NCBI GenBank assembly: GCA_001915545.1
Contig: MNQS01000007.1
Span: 1-61,415, forward strand
Direction of reading: 5' to 3'
DNA: 61,415 bases
From: Bacteroides sp. 43_108
GTDB lineage: Bacteria > Bacteroidota > Bacteroidia > Bacteroidales > Bacteroidaceae
In this document: positions 17,852-27,455 of the stretch, piece by piece
How the letters are laid out: every line of letters begins with the position of its first letter
Numbering within the stretch: position 1 is the stretch's first letter
Notes under the pieces: generated by a model
What the model was told of the DNA's origin: nothing
The model's database searches: none
What the model saw: only the letters and a program-made list of their open reading frames with translations
Position numbers and translations under genes: made by a program

Positions 17852-18721
17852 ATGACATTGCTAGGTGTCAGCAGAGGGAGCGAGTTTTCTCCCAACATGG
17901 CTGATAATGACAAGGCGATCTTTTGCAGTGTGGCTGACAACCTGCGTTCTGCCGGTGTAGATGTGGAATGTATGTCCGAACGCGATTTCATCAATATGGA
18001 ATCAGAGCACGGATTGGATTATTTCCGCAAGTATGCGTGCATTTTCAATATGGCTCGTCATTCGGAATCTGTACGTTTGCTGTCTGAGATAGCAAGTCGT
18101 CTCGGAGTGCCGGCTGTGAATTCAGCTGTCGGACTTGAGAACTGCAGGCGCGATAAGCTTTCTGCAAGGTTAAAGGCTTGTGGAATACCTTCTCCATCTG
18201 AACAGGTAGTAGTTCTTGGAAATGGTACTGTAGAATTGCCGTCGATGGATTTTCCTTATTGGTTGAAGCGTGGCGACGGATGTGCGCAGGTGCGTGAAGA
18301 TGTTGTATACGTTGATTGTGTTCAAGTTGCAGAACAGGCAATCAAAGGTTTTATCAACCGCGGAGTCACATCTATTGTGGTATCTGAACATCTGCGGGGT
18401 GATCTCGTTAAATTTTACGGCGTAGAAGGTACTGATTTCTTTGATTGGGGCTATGCTTCCGACGGACACAGTAAGTTTGGGTTGGAGGCCATAAACGGCA
18501 AGGCTTGCGGATTTTCTTTTGACGTTTCGGAACTTAAACGCATAAGCGATGAAGCTGCGAGAGTGCTCGATGTGCCTGTGTATGGAGGAGATTGTGTGGT
18601 TTCGGAAGATGGTACAATAGGATTGATTGATTTCAACGACTGGCCTAGTTTTTCAAGATGCAGAGAAGCTGCATCCAAGGCTATCGCCTCTCGAATATTA
18701 AAAACATGTTGCAATGGATAA
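17852..18721 (+). CDS. ATP-grasp-fold protein in the inositol-lipid cluster
   Basis: The protein has the shape of a small ATP-grasp ligase: an N-terminal alpha/beta domain (ending VPAVNSAVGLENCRRDK), a middle part with the typical lysine strand (FPYWLKRGDG), a glutamate strand (SIVVSEHLRGDLVKFYG), and a C-terminal metal site (IGLIDFNDWPSFSRC). ATP-grasp enzymes join a carboxylate to an amine or thiol. The substrate is unknown; its position suggests it modifies the inositol-lipid head group. Its stop overlaps the next gene's start by 8 bp, which indicates coupled translation. Confidence 0.75.
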   Translation: MTLLGVSRGSEFSPNMADNDKAIFCSVADNLRSAGVDVECMSERDFINMESEHGLDYFRKYACIFNMARHSESVRLLSEIASRLGVPAVNSAVGLENCRRDKLSARLKACGIPSPSEQVVVLGNGTVELPSMDFPYWLKRGDGCAQVREDVVYVDCVQVAEQAIKGFINRGVTSIVVSEHLRGDLVKFYGVEGTDFFDWGYASDGHSKFGLEAINGKACGFSFDVSELKRISDEAARVLDVPVYGGDCVVSEDGTIGLIDFNDWPSFSRCREAASKAIASRILKTCCNG

Positions 18722-19667
18722 AGGTAAAAAGAGCGATTTCAACGGAACTCTCAAATCACAAGATACAGAAGAGTGGTTGGACGTGGTGTTTACAAGACCT
18801 ATCGGATACAGATGGGCTCTCTTCTTCAACAAATTCAATGTGCATCCCAATGTTGTGACAGTATTGTCTATAATTCTTGGTGCATGTGCAGGTGTAATGT
18901 TTTATTTTCATGACATTGTTCACAACATTATAGGAGTACTTTTGCTTATGTGGGCAAATTTTTACGATAGTTGTGACGGTCAGCTTGCCCGGATGACAGG
19001 CAAGAAAACACGCTTGGGACGTATACTTGACGGATTTGCCGGCGATGTGTGGTTCTTTGCAATATATGTAAGCATTGTTCTTAGAATTTATGACGACAAG
19101 ATTCCTTTCACTGATGTTAATTGGGGCGTATGGGGATTTCTGCTTGCTTGTCTCTGCGGATTTGTTCTTCATGCACGTCAGTGCGGTCTGGCCGATTACT
19201 ACCGTAACATACACCTGTTCTTTATAAAAGGCGAGTCGGGCAGTGAACTTGATAGTTCTGATAAAGAGCGTGCATTGTATCGCGAGACACCTTGGAAAGG
19301 AAATTGGTTGTGGAAATTGTCATTGTTCTTTTATGCAAGATATACAAAAGGACAGGAACGACAGACTCCAGAGTTCCAAAAACTTATGCAGCGCCTTAAG
19401 AATATTTATGGTGGAAACATTCCTCAGACGTTCCGTGAAAAGTTCCGTCGTTGCAGCCTTCCATTGATGAAGTATGCAAATATTTTGACTTTCAATACTC
19501 GTGCCATAGTTCTTTATATAGCATGTCTGCTTGACATTCCATGGGCTTATCTGCTTTTTGAACTTACTGTTATGACGGCATTGTATTTCTATATGCGTGC
19601 ACGTCACGAATCAATATGCAGACATTTATATAATGAGTTGGACGAACGTTTAAGAAACGAAAATTGA
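18714..19667 (+). CDS. CDP-alcohol phosphatidyltransferase (probable phosphatidylinositol-phosphate synthase)
   Basis: The family signature D-G-x2-A-R-x8-G-x3-D-x3-D is present in DSCDGQLARM and GRILDGFAGDVW. About six hydrophobic segments place it in the inner membrane. The enzyme transfers phosphatidyl from CDP-diacylglycerol to an alcohol. With inositol-3-phosphate synthase, a HAD phosphatase and a nucleotidyltransferase alongside, it most likely makes phosphatidylinositol phosphate, as in the Bacteroides inositol-lipid locus. It carries an extended cytoplasmic insertion (KGQERQTPEFQKLMQR). Length 317 aa is longer than minimal family members. Confidence 0.9.
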   Translation: MDKGKKSDFNGTLKSQDTEEWLDVVFTRPIGYRWALFFNKFNVHPNVVTVLSIILGACAGVMFYFHDIVHNIIGVLLLMWANFYDSCDGQLARMTGKKTRLGRILDGFAGDVWFFAIYVSIVLRIYDDKIPFTDVNWGVWGFLLACLCGFVLHARQCGLADYYRNIHLFFIKGESGSELDSSDKERALYRETPWKGNWLWKLSLFFYARYTKGQERQTPEFQKLMQRLKNIYGGNIPQTFREKFRRCSLPLMKYANILTFNTRAIVLYIACLLDIPWAYLLFELTVMTALYFYMRARHESICRHLYNELDERLRNEN

Positions 19668-19673
19668 TTTTAT

Positions 19674-20405
19674 ATGTACAATGAGATTATGATGGATGTT
19701 GATGGCCTTATATTTGATTACGGAGGCACTTTGGATACCAATAGCGTGCATTGGTCTGAAGTTCTCTGGAAAGGATATCAGAATGCCGGAGTTCCAGTAA
19801 CTAAAGATGTTTTCAGGGATGCTTATGTTCACGGTGAGCGTACGCTTGCAAAGAATCATATCATCAAAACGCATCACAATTTTCTTGACCTTCTCAAGAT
19901 AAAGGTGGAAATTGAGACGGGATATTTGAGAGATTGCTCGGCATGGCTTGTTGATGAGCCCAAACGCTTGGCCGTTTCAGATTCTATAGCAGAGTTCTGC
20001 TACAACCATGTGCTTCGTGTTTTAGAGCGCAGTCGCGAAATTCTTCGTTGCCTGTCAGAGAAATATCCAATGGTGCTCGTCTCGAATTTTTACGGCAACA
20101 TCAATACCATTTTGGATGATTTCAAACTGAAATTTTTCGATTCTGTCATAGAGTCGGCCGTTGTAGGCATTCGCAAGCCCGATCCACGTATCTTCCAGCT
20201 CGGTGTTGATGCATTGAAGATGCCTGCAGAGCGTACTGTGGTAATCGGAGATTCATATTCAAAGGATATAGTTCCTGCCCACAGTATCGGATGCCGTACG
20301 ATCTGGATAAAAGGAATCGGCTGGGATGGTGAGGAAGATAAAGCGGATGCTTCTTCTGCTGATGTAATCATCAACGATTTGAAGAATCTCATGGATCTCC
20401 TCTGA
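19674..20405 (+). CDS. HAD-family phosphatase (probable phosphatidylinositol-phosphate phosphatase)
   Basis: HAD motif I is FDYGGTLD, motif II is VLVSNF and motif III/IV is KPDPRIFQ and VIGDSYSKDI, so the full catalytic set is there. In the Bacteroides inositol-lipid pathway a HAD enzyme removes the phosphate from phosphatidylinositol phosphate. The 6-bp gap after the CDP-alcohol phosphatidyltransferase supports that role. A generic metabolite phosphatase remains possible. Confidence 0.88.
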   Translation: MYNEIMMDVDGLIFDYGGTLDTNSVHWSEVLWKGYQNAGVPVTKDVFRDAYVHGERTLAKNHIIKTHHNFLDLLKIKVEIETGYLRDCSAWLVDEPKRLAVSDSIAEFCYNHVLRVLERSREILRCLSEKYPMVLVSNFYGNINTILDDFKLKFFDSVIESAVVGIRKPDPRIFQLGVDALKMPAERTVVIGDSYSKDIVPAHSIGCRTIWIKGIGWDGEEDKADASSADVIINDLKNLMDLL

Positions 20406-20789
20406 TTCTGTAAATTCATGTTTTGTAACATTACTGAATGTTTCAGAATGGTGTACGTGTAGAAATGCTTGTCTGTTGTGTTTTCTGGTTGTCGTAATTT
20501 GGAAATATCATAAAATACGTATTTGATGTCCAATATGGAGCATGTACATGGTCATTTATGATTCAGATGTTGACTTATATGAAAACATGATGCATTGGAT
20601 TGTTCTTTTTGGGAAGTCTTTTGGTTTAAAAGTACGAGGCAATTTTGTAAATTTTTGTCTTTCAATTAAAAAAAGTGAATAATCATGCATGTGTATGCTT
20701 TTGCAACGTCAAAAAGAAAGCACCCGATAAGGATTTTTATTAAATTTGCGTAATGAAAATGTAATACATAGACTTAAATATACATTAAA
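20406..20789. other. 384-bp intergenic region with -7 box for inositol-3-phosphate synthase
   Basis: No gene is seen. TAAATTTG at 20741-20748 fits the Bacteroidetes -7 consensus and lies 42 bp before the next ATG, so the synthase is probably transcribed separately from the five genes upstream. No properly spaced -33 box was found. The rest is AT-rich and without a clear hairpin. Confidence 0.5.
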
Positions 20790-22097
20790 ATGGAAAATTT
20801 GTGCGTAAAACCTGCTGAAGGTAAACTTGGTATCATGATAGTAGGTTTAGGAGCCGTGTCTTCAACTTTCATCACTGGAGTACTTATGGCTCGCAAAGGA
20901 CTGGCAAAACCTGTAGGTTCAATGACTCAGTATGATAAGATACGTGTCGGCAAGGGTGCTGACAAGAAGTATTTGTCATACAGCGAAATCGTTCCTTTGG
21001 CTGATTTGAAAGATATAGAGTTTGGGGCATGGGATGTATATCCAGCTGATGCATACCGTTCTGCTATGTATGCTGAAGTTCTTAAGGAGAAGGATATTGA
21101 GCCGGTAAAGGACGAACTTGTGAAGATCGTACCTATGAAGGCCGCTTTCGACAAGAACTATGCTAAGAGACTTGACGGTGACAACGTTAAGGATTGCAAG
21201 ACAAGATGGGAAATGGTTGAAGCTCTTAGAGAAGATATCAGAAACTTCAAGAAAGAGCACGGATGCGCAAGAATCGTTGTTATCTGGGCTGCTTCAACTG
21301 AAATATACGTTCCTGTATATGAGCCTGTTCACAATACACTCGAGGCTCTCGAAAAGGCAATGAAGGACAACGATACAGAGCATATCGCACCATCAATGTG
21401 CTATGCTTATGCCGCTCTTTCAGAAGGTGCTCCTTTCATCATGGGTGCTCCTAACACAACTGTTGATATTCCTGCAATGTGGGAACTTGCAGAGAAGACC
21501 AAGATGCCTATCGCTGGTAAGGACTTCAAGACTGGTCAGACTTTGGTTAAGTCTGGTTTTGCTCCGATCATCGGAACTCGTTGCCTCGGTTTGAGCGGTT
21601 GGTTCTCTACAAATATCCTCGGTAACCGTGACGGTCTTGTACTTGATGAGCCTGCAAACTTCCGTACAAAAGAGGTCAGCAAGCTTTCAACTCTCGAATC
21701 AATATTGGTTCCAGAGAATCAGCCGGATCTTTATCAGGACTATTACCACAAGGTAAGAATCAACTACTATCCACCACGCAATGACAATAAGGAAGGCTGG
21801 GACAACATCGATATCTTCGGATGGATGGGTTACCCAATGCAGATAAAGATCAACTTCCTTTGTCGTGATTCAATCCTCGCAGCACCGCTTTTGCTCGACC
21901 TCTGTCTGCTTTCTGACCTTGCAGCACGTGCAGGCCGCTACGGCATACAGCGTTTCTTGAGCTTCTTCCTGAAGAGTCCTATGCACGACTACACTAAGGA
22001 TGAAGTTCCTGTAAATCATCTTTTCCAGCAGTATACCATGCTCAAGAATGCTATCCGTGAGATGGGTGGATATGAAGCTGATGAAGAAATAGATTGA
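20790..22097 (+). CDS. ino1: Inositol-3-phosphate synthase (myo-inositol-1-phosphate synthase)
   Basis: Converts D-glucose 6-phosphate to inositol phosphate using NAD+. The NAD-binding Rossmann start is GIMIVGLGAVSSTFITG. Family blocks include VVIWAASTE, MGAPNTTVDIPAM, IAGKDFKTGQT, NILGNRDGLVL and the lysine-rich DYYHKVRINYYPPR. Length of 435 aa matches bacterial and archaeal forms. It supplies the head group for the lipid genes just upstream; the five-gene unit and this gene together make a complete route from Glc-6-P to phosphatidylinositol-type lipid. Confidence 0.95.
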   Translation: MENLCVKPAEGKLGIMIVGLGAVSSTFITGVLMARKGLAKPVGSMTQYDKIRVGKGADKKYLSYSEIVPLADLKDIEFGAWDVYPADAYRSAMYAEVLKEKDIEPVKDELVKIVPMKAAFDKNYAKRLDGDNVKDCKTRWEMVEALREDIRNFKKEHGCARIVVIWAASTEIYVPVYEPVHNTLEALEKAMKDNDTEHIAPSMCYAYAALSEGAPFIMGAPNTTVDIPAMWELAEKTKMPIAGKDFKTGQTLVKSGFAPIIGTRCLGLSGWFSTNILGNRDGLVLDEPANFRTKEVSKLSTLESILVPENQPDLYQDYYHKVRINYYPPRNDNKEGWDNIDIFGWMGYPMQIKINFLCRDSILAAPLLLDLCLLSDLAARAGRYGIQRFLSFFLKSPMHDYTKDEVPVNHLFQQYTMLKNAIREMGGYEADEEID

Positions 22098-22146
22098 TTT
22101 TCTGTTCATTGGTGAGCAATGAACGTATTTTAAAAATTATATAAAT

Positions 22147-22196
22147 GCTTCATTGCCTCTTTTCTGCGAAGAAAAAGAAGCAATGAAGCTTTTTTG
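22147..22196 (+). terminator. Strong terminator after inositol-3-phosphate synthase
   Basis: GCTTCATTGC (22147-22156) pairs perfectly with GCAATGAAGC (22180-22189), followed by TTTTTTG and more T. The hairpin ends only 7-13 bp before the ATG of the next gene, so that gene needs a promoter of its own or relies on read-through. Confidence 0.92.
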
Positions 22197-22202
22197 TTTT
22201 TT

Positions 22203-24812
22203 ATGGTAAAAAGTAGGTTTGTTTTTCTTCTGTTTTTTTTCTTCTGTTTTGTTCGTGGAGTGTTGTCTCAGATTACAGGAGTAGTTGTAGACTCGAGAAC
22301 GCATGAACCTCTTGACTATGTCAATGTGTACTACGAAGGCAGAAATATAGGCACAATGACTGACGAGAAAGGACATTTTATGCTGGTTGAAGATTCACTG
22401 AGCAAAGAACTTACTGTCAGTACTATGGGATATGAAACGCAGATAATACGCCTTCCTCAGTCAAAGAAAAGTCTTTTGATCAAGTTGCGTCCTGAACCAA
22501 AGAAAATAGACGACGTTACGATTACTGCAAAGAAAACAAAATACAGCCGCAAGAATAATCCGGCTGTTGAACTGATGAAGAAGGTCATAGCAGCAAAACG
22601 TAAGAGTGACCTTCGCGAAAATCCATTTTTCCATTTTACGAAGTACGAAAAAATGACTTTCTCCGTAAATGAGTTTACAGAGAAAGTATTTGATGAGGGG
22701 GAGTTCAAGAAGTTCTCCTTCCTGAAAGATCATGTAGAAAGATGTCCCGAAACAGGCAAGCTTATTCTTCCGCTTACAGTTACTGAAACTGTCTCTGAGA
22801 CAGTTTATCGCAAAGACCCGCATTCTGAGAAAGTCATAATCAAGGGTGAAAGCAACCGTGGAGTAAACGAACTTGTCAATACCGGAGAGATTCTTACTAC
22901 TACTCTGAAGGATGTATTCACTACAGTCGACATCTATGATGAAGAATGTCGTCTTCTCCAGTATCCTTTCAAGAGCCCTATAGCAAATTCTGCAATCAAT
23001 TTCTACAGATATTACATTCAAGACACCATTGCCATCGAAGGCGACAGCGTTATTCAGTTGGCTTTTCTTCCGAACAACCAGCAGGATTTCGGATTTTCCG
23101 GTCAGCTGTACATCATGGCAGATTCGTCATATCAGGTGCGCAGAGTTGAACTTTCCATACCGGCGCGCAGTGATGTCAATTTTGTAGAGAGCATGCTCAT
23201 CTCCCAGGATTTCATACAGCTTCAGAACGGTCAGCGCGCCGCTGTCAACGAAGACATGCTTGTTCAGTTGAAGCTTACCAATTGGTTGAGCAAGTTTCAG
23301 GTTCAAAAGACCACCATCTACTCTGACTTCAGCTTTGATGAAATACCAAAGAAAGTCTTCAAGATCAAGGGACCGATCAAGCGCGAGCCAAATTCGCAGA
23401 TGCAGGATGAGCAGTTCTGGAATTCCTACCGCAAAGTTGAGCTGACGCAGAGCGAGGGCGAAGTCAGTGATTTCGTTGACAAGCTTTCTTCTGTCAACGG
23501 CTTCAAGTATGTAGTCTTTGCTTTTAAGGCTCTTGTTGAGAACTTCGTTGAAACGAGCGATTCTACGCATCTCAACAAGGTCGACATCGGTCCTGTGAAT
23601 ACTATATACACATACAACCATTACGACAAATCGCGCTTCCGTATATCAGCGCTTACCAATGCGAATCTCAATCCGCATTTCTTTGCCAGCGGTTATCTGG
23701 CTTACGGTACCAAGACGCAGAATCTCTACGGAAAGCTTGCACTTACGTATTCGTTCAACAAAAAGTCTTATCTTCCGCGAGAGTTCCCGCAGAATAATTT
23801 GACTGTTCACTACATGGACGATATCATTTCACCTTTCGACAAATTCATTCCTACGGACAAAGATAATATGTTTACAGCACTGAAGGCTGGAAAGGTTGAT
23901 CAGTTCACCCGCACGCGTGAATTTCATGTAGGATACGACAGGGAGTGGGAGAACGGTTTCAAGATAAGCGCTTCATTCACCCGTGCCGATGCGTCGCCGG
24001 TTGATGCTCTTTTTTACCAGCGTCTAGGTACTGGGACTGCTGACGGTTATCCTATCAATGATCCGTCGCTCTGGGTAAAGAATATTATCACGTCCGAATT
24101 CAAAGTCGGATGTACCTTTGAGCCGGGCGCTACATATATCAACACCAAGCAGCGTCGTCAGAAGATCAATATGGATGCTCCTGTAGTAAGTGTATCGCAT
24201 ACCTACGGAATGAAAGGACTTTTCGGCTCTGACTATGAGTATAACTTCACCGAGGCCGGCATCTATAAGCGTTTCTGGCTAGGTTCGTGGGGTAAGATTG
24301 ATGTCAATCTCAAGGGAGGAATTCAGTGGAACATAGTTCCTTTCCCGCTTCTCATCCATCCGGCTGCAAACCAGTCGTACATCATTGAGGACAACACGTT
24401 CAACCTCATCGGCAACCTTGAGTTCCTCAATGACCGCTACGCATCCATGATGCTCTCGTGGGACATGAACGGAAAGCTCTTCAACCGCATTCCGCTTATA
24501 CGTAAGCTCAAGTGGCGCGAGTATTTCGGAGTAAACGTTCTTTGGGGTACACTGACTGATAAGAACAATCCGGCATCAAGTGGCTACACGGATTCAAAGC
24601 TCTTCTATTTCCCTGGTCATTTCGATGCTGACGGAGTATACAAGACCAACACATGTGTCATGGATCCTAAGACACCGTACATTGAAGCTATAGTCGGAAT
24701 ACACAACATTTTCAAGCTTCTGCATGTACAGTACGTACGTCGTATCACCTACACCGATAATCCAAATATCAACAAGTGGGGTATACGATTTATGGTCAGA
24801 GTGACTTTCTGA
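22203..24812 (+). CDS. DUF5686 / carboxypeptidase-regulatory-like outer-membrane protein
   Basis: A signal peptide (LFFFFCFVRG, cleavage near VLSQ) is followed by a carboxypeptidase-regulatory-like beta domain (ITGVVVDSRTHEPLDYVNV, DEKGHF) and a ~750-residue region of the Bacteroidetes DUF5686 family, rich in alternating aromatic strands and probably a beta-barrel (end: WGIRFMVRVTF, terminal Phe typical of barrels). It probably lies in the outer membrane; its function is unknown. ATG 22203 is preferred over an upstream TTG. It carries no TonB box-like plug features, so transport is not implied. Confidence 0.85.
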   Translation: MVKSRFVFLLFFFFCFVRGVLSQITGVVVDSRTHEPLDYVNVYYEGRNIGTMTDEKGHFMLVEDSLSKELTVSTMGYETQIIRLPQSKKSLLIKLRPEPKKIDDVTITAKKTKYSRKNNPAVELMKKVIAAKRKSDLRENPFFHFTKYEKMTFSVNEFTEKVFDEGEFKKFSFLKDHVERCPETGKLILPLTVTETVSETVYRKDPHSEKVIIKGESNRGVNELVNTGEILTTTLKDVFTTVDIYDEECRLLQYPFKSPIANSAINFYRYYIQDTIAIEGDSVIQLAFLPNNQQDFGFSGQLYIMADSSYQVRRVELSIPARSDVNFVESMLISQDFIQLQNGQRAAVNEDMLVQLKLTNWLSKFQVQKTTIYSDFSFDEIPKKVFKIKGPIKREPNSQMQDEQFWNSYRKVELTQSEGEVSDFVDKLSSVNGFKYVVFAFKALVENFVETSDSTHLNKVDIGPVNTIYTYNHYDKSRFRISALTNANLNPHFFASGYLAYGTKTQNLYGKLALTYSFNKKSYLPREFPQNNLTVHYMDDIISPFDKFIPTDKDNMFTALKAGKVDQFTRTREFHVGYDREWENGFKISASFTRADASPVDALFYQRLGTGTADGYPINDPSLWVKNIITSEFKVGCTFEPGATYINTKQRRQKINMDAPVVSVSHTYGMKGLFGSDYEYNFTEAGIYKRFWLGSWGKIDVNLKGGIQWNIVPFPLLIHPAANQSYIIEDNTFNLIGNLEFLNDRYASMMLSWDMNGKLFNRIPLIRKLKWREYFGVNVLWGTLTDKNNPASSGYTDSKLFYFPGHFDADGVYKTNTCVMDPKTPYIEAIVGIHNIFKLLHVQYVRRITYTDNPNINKWGIRFMVRVTF

Positions 24813-24854
24813 TATACCGAGACGTAACCGATAGGCACATTTATATACAAGGAT

Positions 24855-24895
24855 AGGGGATGAACCGTTATTACGACGGATTCATTCCCTTTTTG
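24855..24895 (+). terminator. Terminator after the DUF5686 gene
   Basis: Left arm 24855-24868 (AGGGGATGAACCGT) pairs with the right arm 24876-24890 (ACGGATTCATTCCCT), with one bulge, then TTTT. Confidence 0.85.
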
Positions 24896-25058
24896 TGTCT
24901 TATTCCCTTGCTTATTTTTTATTCATGAAATGCCTGCCCGAACGAGTTTTCGGCAACTTGACTTTTAAGTCTCTAAAATATAATACCTTATCATATTAAG
25001 TACTATTTTTATAATACTGTAAATTAATTTGTTAGGCTTGAAATATTTTCTGTTTTTC

Positions 25059-25089
25059 TTTGCTGGTAATTTCCTAAACATTATATTTG
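25059..25089 (+). promoter_or_regulatory. Consensus promoter of the xylose operon
   Basis: TTTG (25059-25062), a 19-bp spacer and TATATTTG (25082-25089) match the Bacteroidetes -33/-7 consensus exactly. It lies 33 bp before the regulator gene, so the transcript probably runs through regulator, xylB and xylA. Confidence 0.85.
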
Positions 25090-25122
25090 TATTGTATATG
25101 AACATTAACTAAATCTGCAGCT

Positions 25123-25842
25123 ATGAATACATCGGTAAATCCATACGTTTCGGTCGACTGCGTCATACTTGGATTCGACGGCGAGTCGCTAAAAGTCCTC
25201 CTTGTGCGTCAGCGAGATGTGGCCGGCGAACATGCTACCAGTCGTTTCAAACTTCCTGGAAGTCTTATCGGCATGGAGGAAGATCTCGATTCAGCCGCAC
25301 GCCGTGTGCTGTACGAACTCACCGGACTCAAGATGGCGTCGCTTACTCAGTTCAAGGCATTCGGTTCGGTCGACCGTCTGGCCGACAAGGAAGACACCGT
25401 CTGGCTCGAACGTTTTCATAAGCTTGACAAGCATCTTGAGCGCATAGTCACAGTAGCGTACCTCTCACTCGTACGCATAAACACACATAGTATGCACCTC
25501 AACGAAGCCTACGAGGCCTGCTGGATGCCTGTCAACGACATTCCACGTCTGGCTTTCGACCATAATGATATAGTTGCCGAGGCTGTTCTAGCTGTCCGCA
25601 ACATATCCCGCCTTGACAAGGTGCAGCTTTTCAATCTCCTTCCTAAGAAGTTCACCGTTGCTCAGCTCCGCGTGTTGCTCGAAGTAGTGTCGGGTGAGAA
25701 ATATGACATACGCAATTTCCACAAGCGCATTCAGAACATGCCTTACGTGGTGCCTCTCGACGAGAAGGAGACCGGTGTCAGCCACCGTGCCGCCCGATAT
25801 TTCAAGTTCGACAGGAAAATATACAACAAGATGTTTTCATGA
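25123..25842 (+). CDS. Nudix-domain transcription regulator of xylose genes (NrtR/AraR-like)
   Basis: Residues ~8-145 form a Nudix domain (DCVILGFDGESLKVLLVRQ). Its Nudix box is degenerate: the helix reads SAARRVLYELTGL and lacks the REUxEE pattern, so it is probably a sensor and not a hydrolase. Residues ~160-239 form a winged helix (FTVAQLRVLLEVVSGEKYDIRNFHKRIQN). In Bacteroides, Nudix regulators of this type control arabinose or xylose catabolism. It is the first gene of a regulator-xylB-xylA run, 63 bp before xylB, so xylose is the likely sugar, probably with autoregulation at the promoter just upstream. Confidence 0.88.
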   Translation: MNTSVNPYVSVDCVILGFDGESLKVLLVRQRDVAGEHATSRFKLPGSLIGMEEDLDSAARRVLYELTGLKMASLTQFKAFGSVDRLADKEDTVWLERFHKLDKHLERIVTVAYLSLVRINTHSMHLNEAYEACWMPVNDIPRLAFDHNDIVAEAVLAVRNISRLDKVQLFNLLPKKFTVAQLRVLLEVVSGEKYDIRNFHKRIQNMPYVVPLDEKETGVSHRAARYFKFDRKIYNKMFS

Positions 25843-25905
25843 CCCGCTTCCGCTGTATTTCTGCGTATAGGTTATACCAAAGAATATAAAATATCATTTA
25901 ATACC

Positions 25906-27411
25906 ATGTATCTATTAGGTTACGACGTAGGAACGTCATCCGTAAAAGCATCGCTGGTCGAAGCAGAATCCGGTCGATGCATATCTTCAGCCTTCTATCC
26001 AGAGACCGAAGCCCTCATCAGTGCACCGCGTCAGGGATGGGCAGAGCAGGATCCAGAAATGTGGTGGCAGAATCTCAAGTTTGCCACCCGCAAGCTCCTT
26101 TCATCCACATCCGTCAGTCCGTCAGACATAAAAGCCATAGGCATCAGCTATCAGATGCACGGCCTCGTATGCACCGACAACCAGGGCAGTGTGCTCCGTC
26201 CTTCCATCATCTGGTGCGATGGCCGTGCAGTGAACATCGGCGACCGTGCCTTCGATACCATTGGTCGTGAGCGCTGTCTTTCCCGTCTGCTCAATTCACC
26301 AGGCAATTTCACGGCCTCCAAACTGGCTTGGGTCAAGGAGAACGAGCCCGACGTGTTTGCACGTATTGCCCATATCATGCTTCCGGGCGACTACATCGCC
26401 ATGCGCATGAGCGGCGAGACATCGACCACAGTGTCCGGACTCTCTGAAGGCATATTCTGGGATTTCAGCGATGCCTGCATCAGCCGCGATGTCATGGACT
26501 ACTACGGCTTTTCCGAAGCCATTATCCCGTCCATAGTGCCGACGTTCGGCATTCAGGCCCGCGTGAGCAGCGAGGCTGCTTCCGAATTAGGTCTTGTTGC
26601 AGGTACACCTATTTCATATCGTGCCGGCGACCAGCCCAACAATGCTCTTTCGCTCAACGTGATGCGTCCGGGCGAAATAGCTGCCACCGGAGGAACCTCC
26701 GGCGTGGTCTACGGCGTTTCCGATAAAGTCACATATGACCCTCAGAGTCGTGTCAACACCTTTGCACATGTCAACTACACGCCGACCGATCCACGCCTCG
26801 GCATTCTTCTCTGCATCAACGGAACCGGCATACTCAATGCCTGGATGAAGCGAAATGTGGCGCCTGCCGGTTGTTCGTATGACGACATCAACAGCCATGC
26901 TGCTTCAGCACCAGTCGGTTGTCGAGGACTCAGCGTCATTCCGTTCGGCAACGGTGCAGAGCGTATAGCCTGCGGACGTACCGTAGGGTGTTCGGCCGAG
27001 GGACTCGACTTCAATCTCCACACCCGTGCCGACCTTCTTCGTGCCTCGCAGGAAGGCATTGTCTATTCCTTCCGCTACGGCATAGAAATCATGGAAGCTA
27101 TGGGCCTGCACATCGACAACATACATGCCGGCCATGCCAACATGTTCCTAAGTCCTCTTTTCAGCTCAGCATTGGCCACGGTCACAGGTGCTGTCATCCG
27201 CCTCTACGATACCGACGGAGCACTCGGTGCGGCCCGTGGTGCTGGTATCGGAGCCGGTATATATGCCGATGCTGACGAAGCGTTCTCATCTCTCCACTGT
27301 ATTTCTACAGTCGAACCCGACGCCTCTTCGCGTGAGGCTTACGACGAAGCTTATGCCCTCTGGCGCAACCGCTTCACACAGAAGCTGAAGGAGGCTGGCT
27401 GTCATCAATAA
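25906..27411 (+). CDS. xylB: Xylulokinase
   Basis: An FGGY-family kinase (501 aa) that phosphorylates D-xylulose to xylulose 5-phosphate. N-terminal ATPase-fold motif: GYDVGTSSVKASLVE; conserved substrate region: ISYQMHGLV and SIIWCDGR; later FGGY block: NMFLSPLFSSALATVTGA. The adjacent xylose isomerase (45-bp gap) fixes the substrate as xylulose and not another polyol or glycerol. Confidence 0.95.
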   Translation: MYLLGYDVGTSSVKASLVEAESGRCISSAFYPETEALISAPRQGWAEQDPEMWWQNLKFATRKLLSSTSVSPSDIKAIGISYQMHGLVCTDNQGSVLRPSIIWCDGRAVNIGDRAFDTIGRERCLSRLLNSPGNFTASKLAWVKENEPDVFARIAHIMLPGDYIAMRMSGETSTTVSGLSEGIFWDFSDACISRDVMDYYGFSEAIIPSIVPTFGIQARVSSEAASELGLVAGTPISYRAGDQPNNALSLNVMRPGEIAATGGTSGVVYGVSDKVTYDPQSRVNTFAHVNYTPTDPRLGILLCINGTGILNAWMKRNVAPAGCSYDDINSHAASAPVGCRGLSVIPFGNGAERIACGRTVGCSAEGLDFNLHTRADLLRASQEGIVYSFRYGIEIMEAMGLHIDNIHAGHANMFLSPLFSSALATVTGAVIRLYDTDGALGAARGAGIGAGIYADADEAFSSLHCISTVEPDASSREAYDEAYALWRNRFTQKLKEAGCHQ

Positions 27412-27455
27412 AGAATCTATTTATTTCATTAACCTTTTAAATAATCTATATTATT

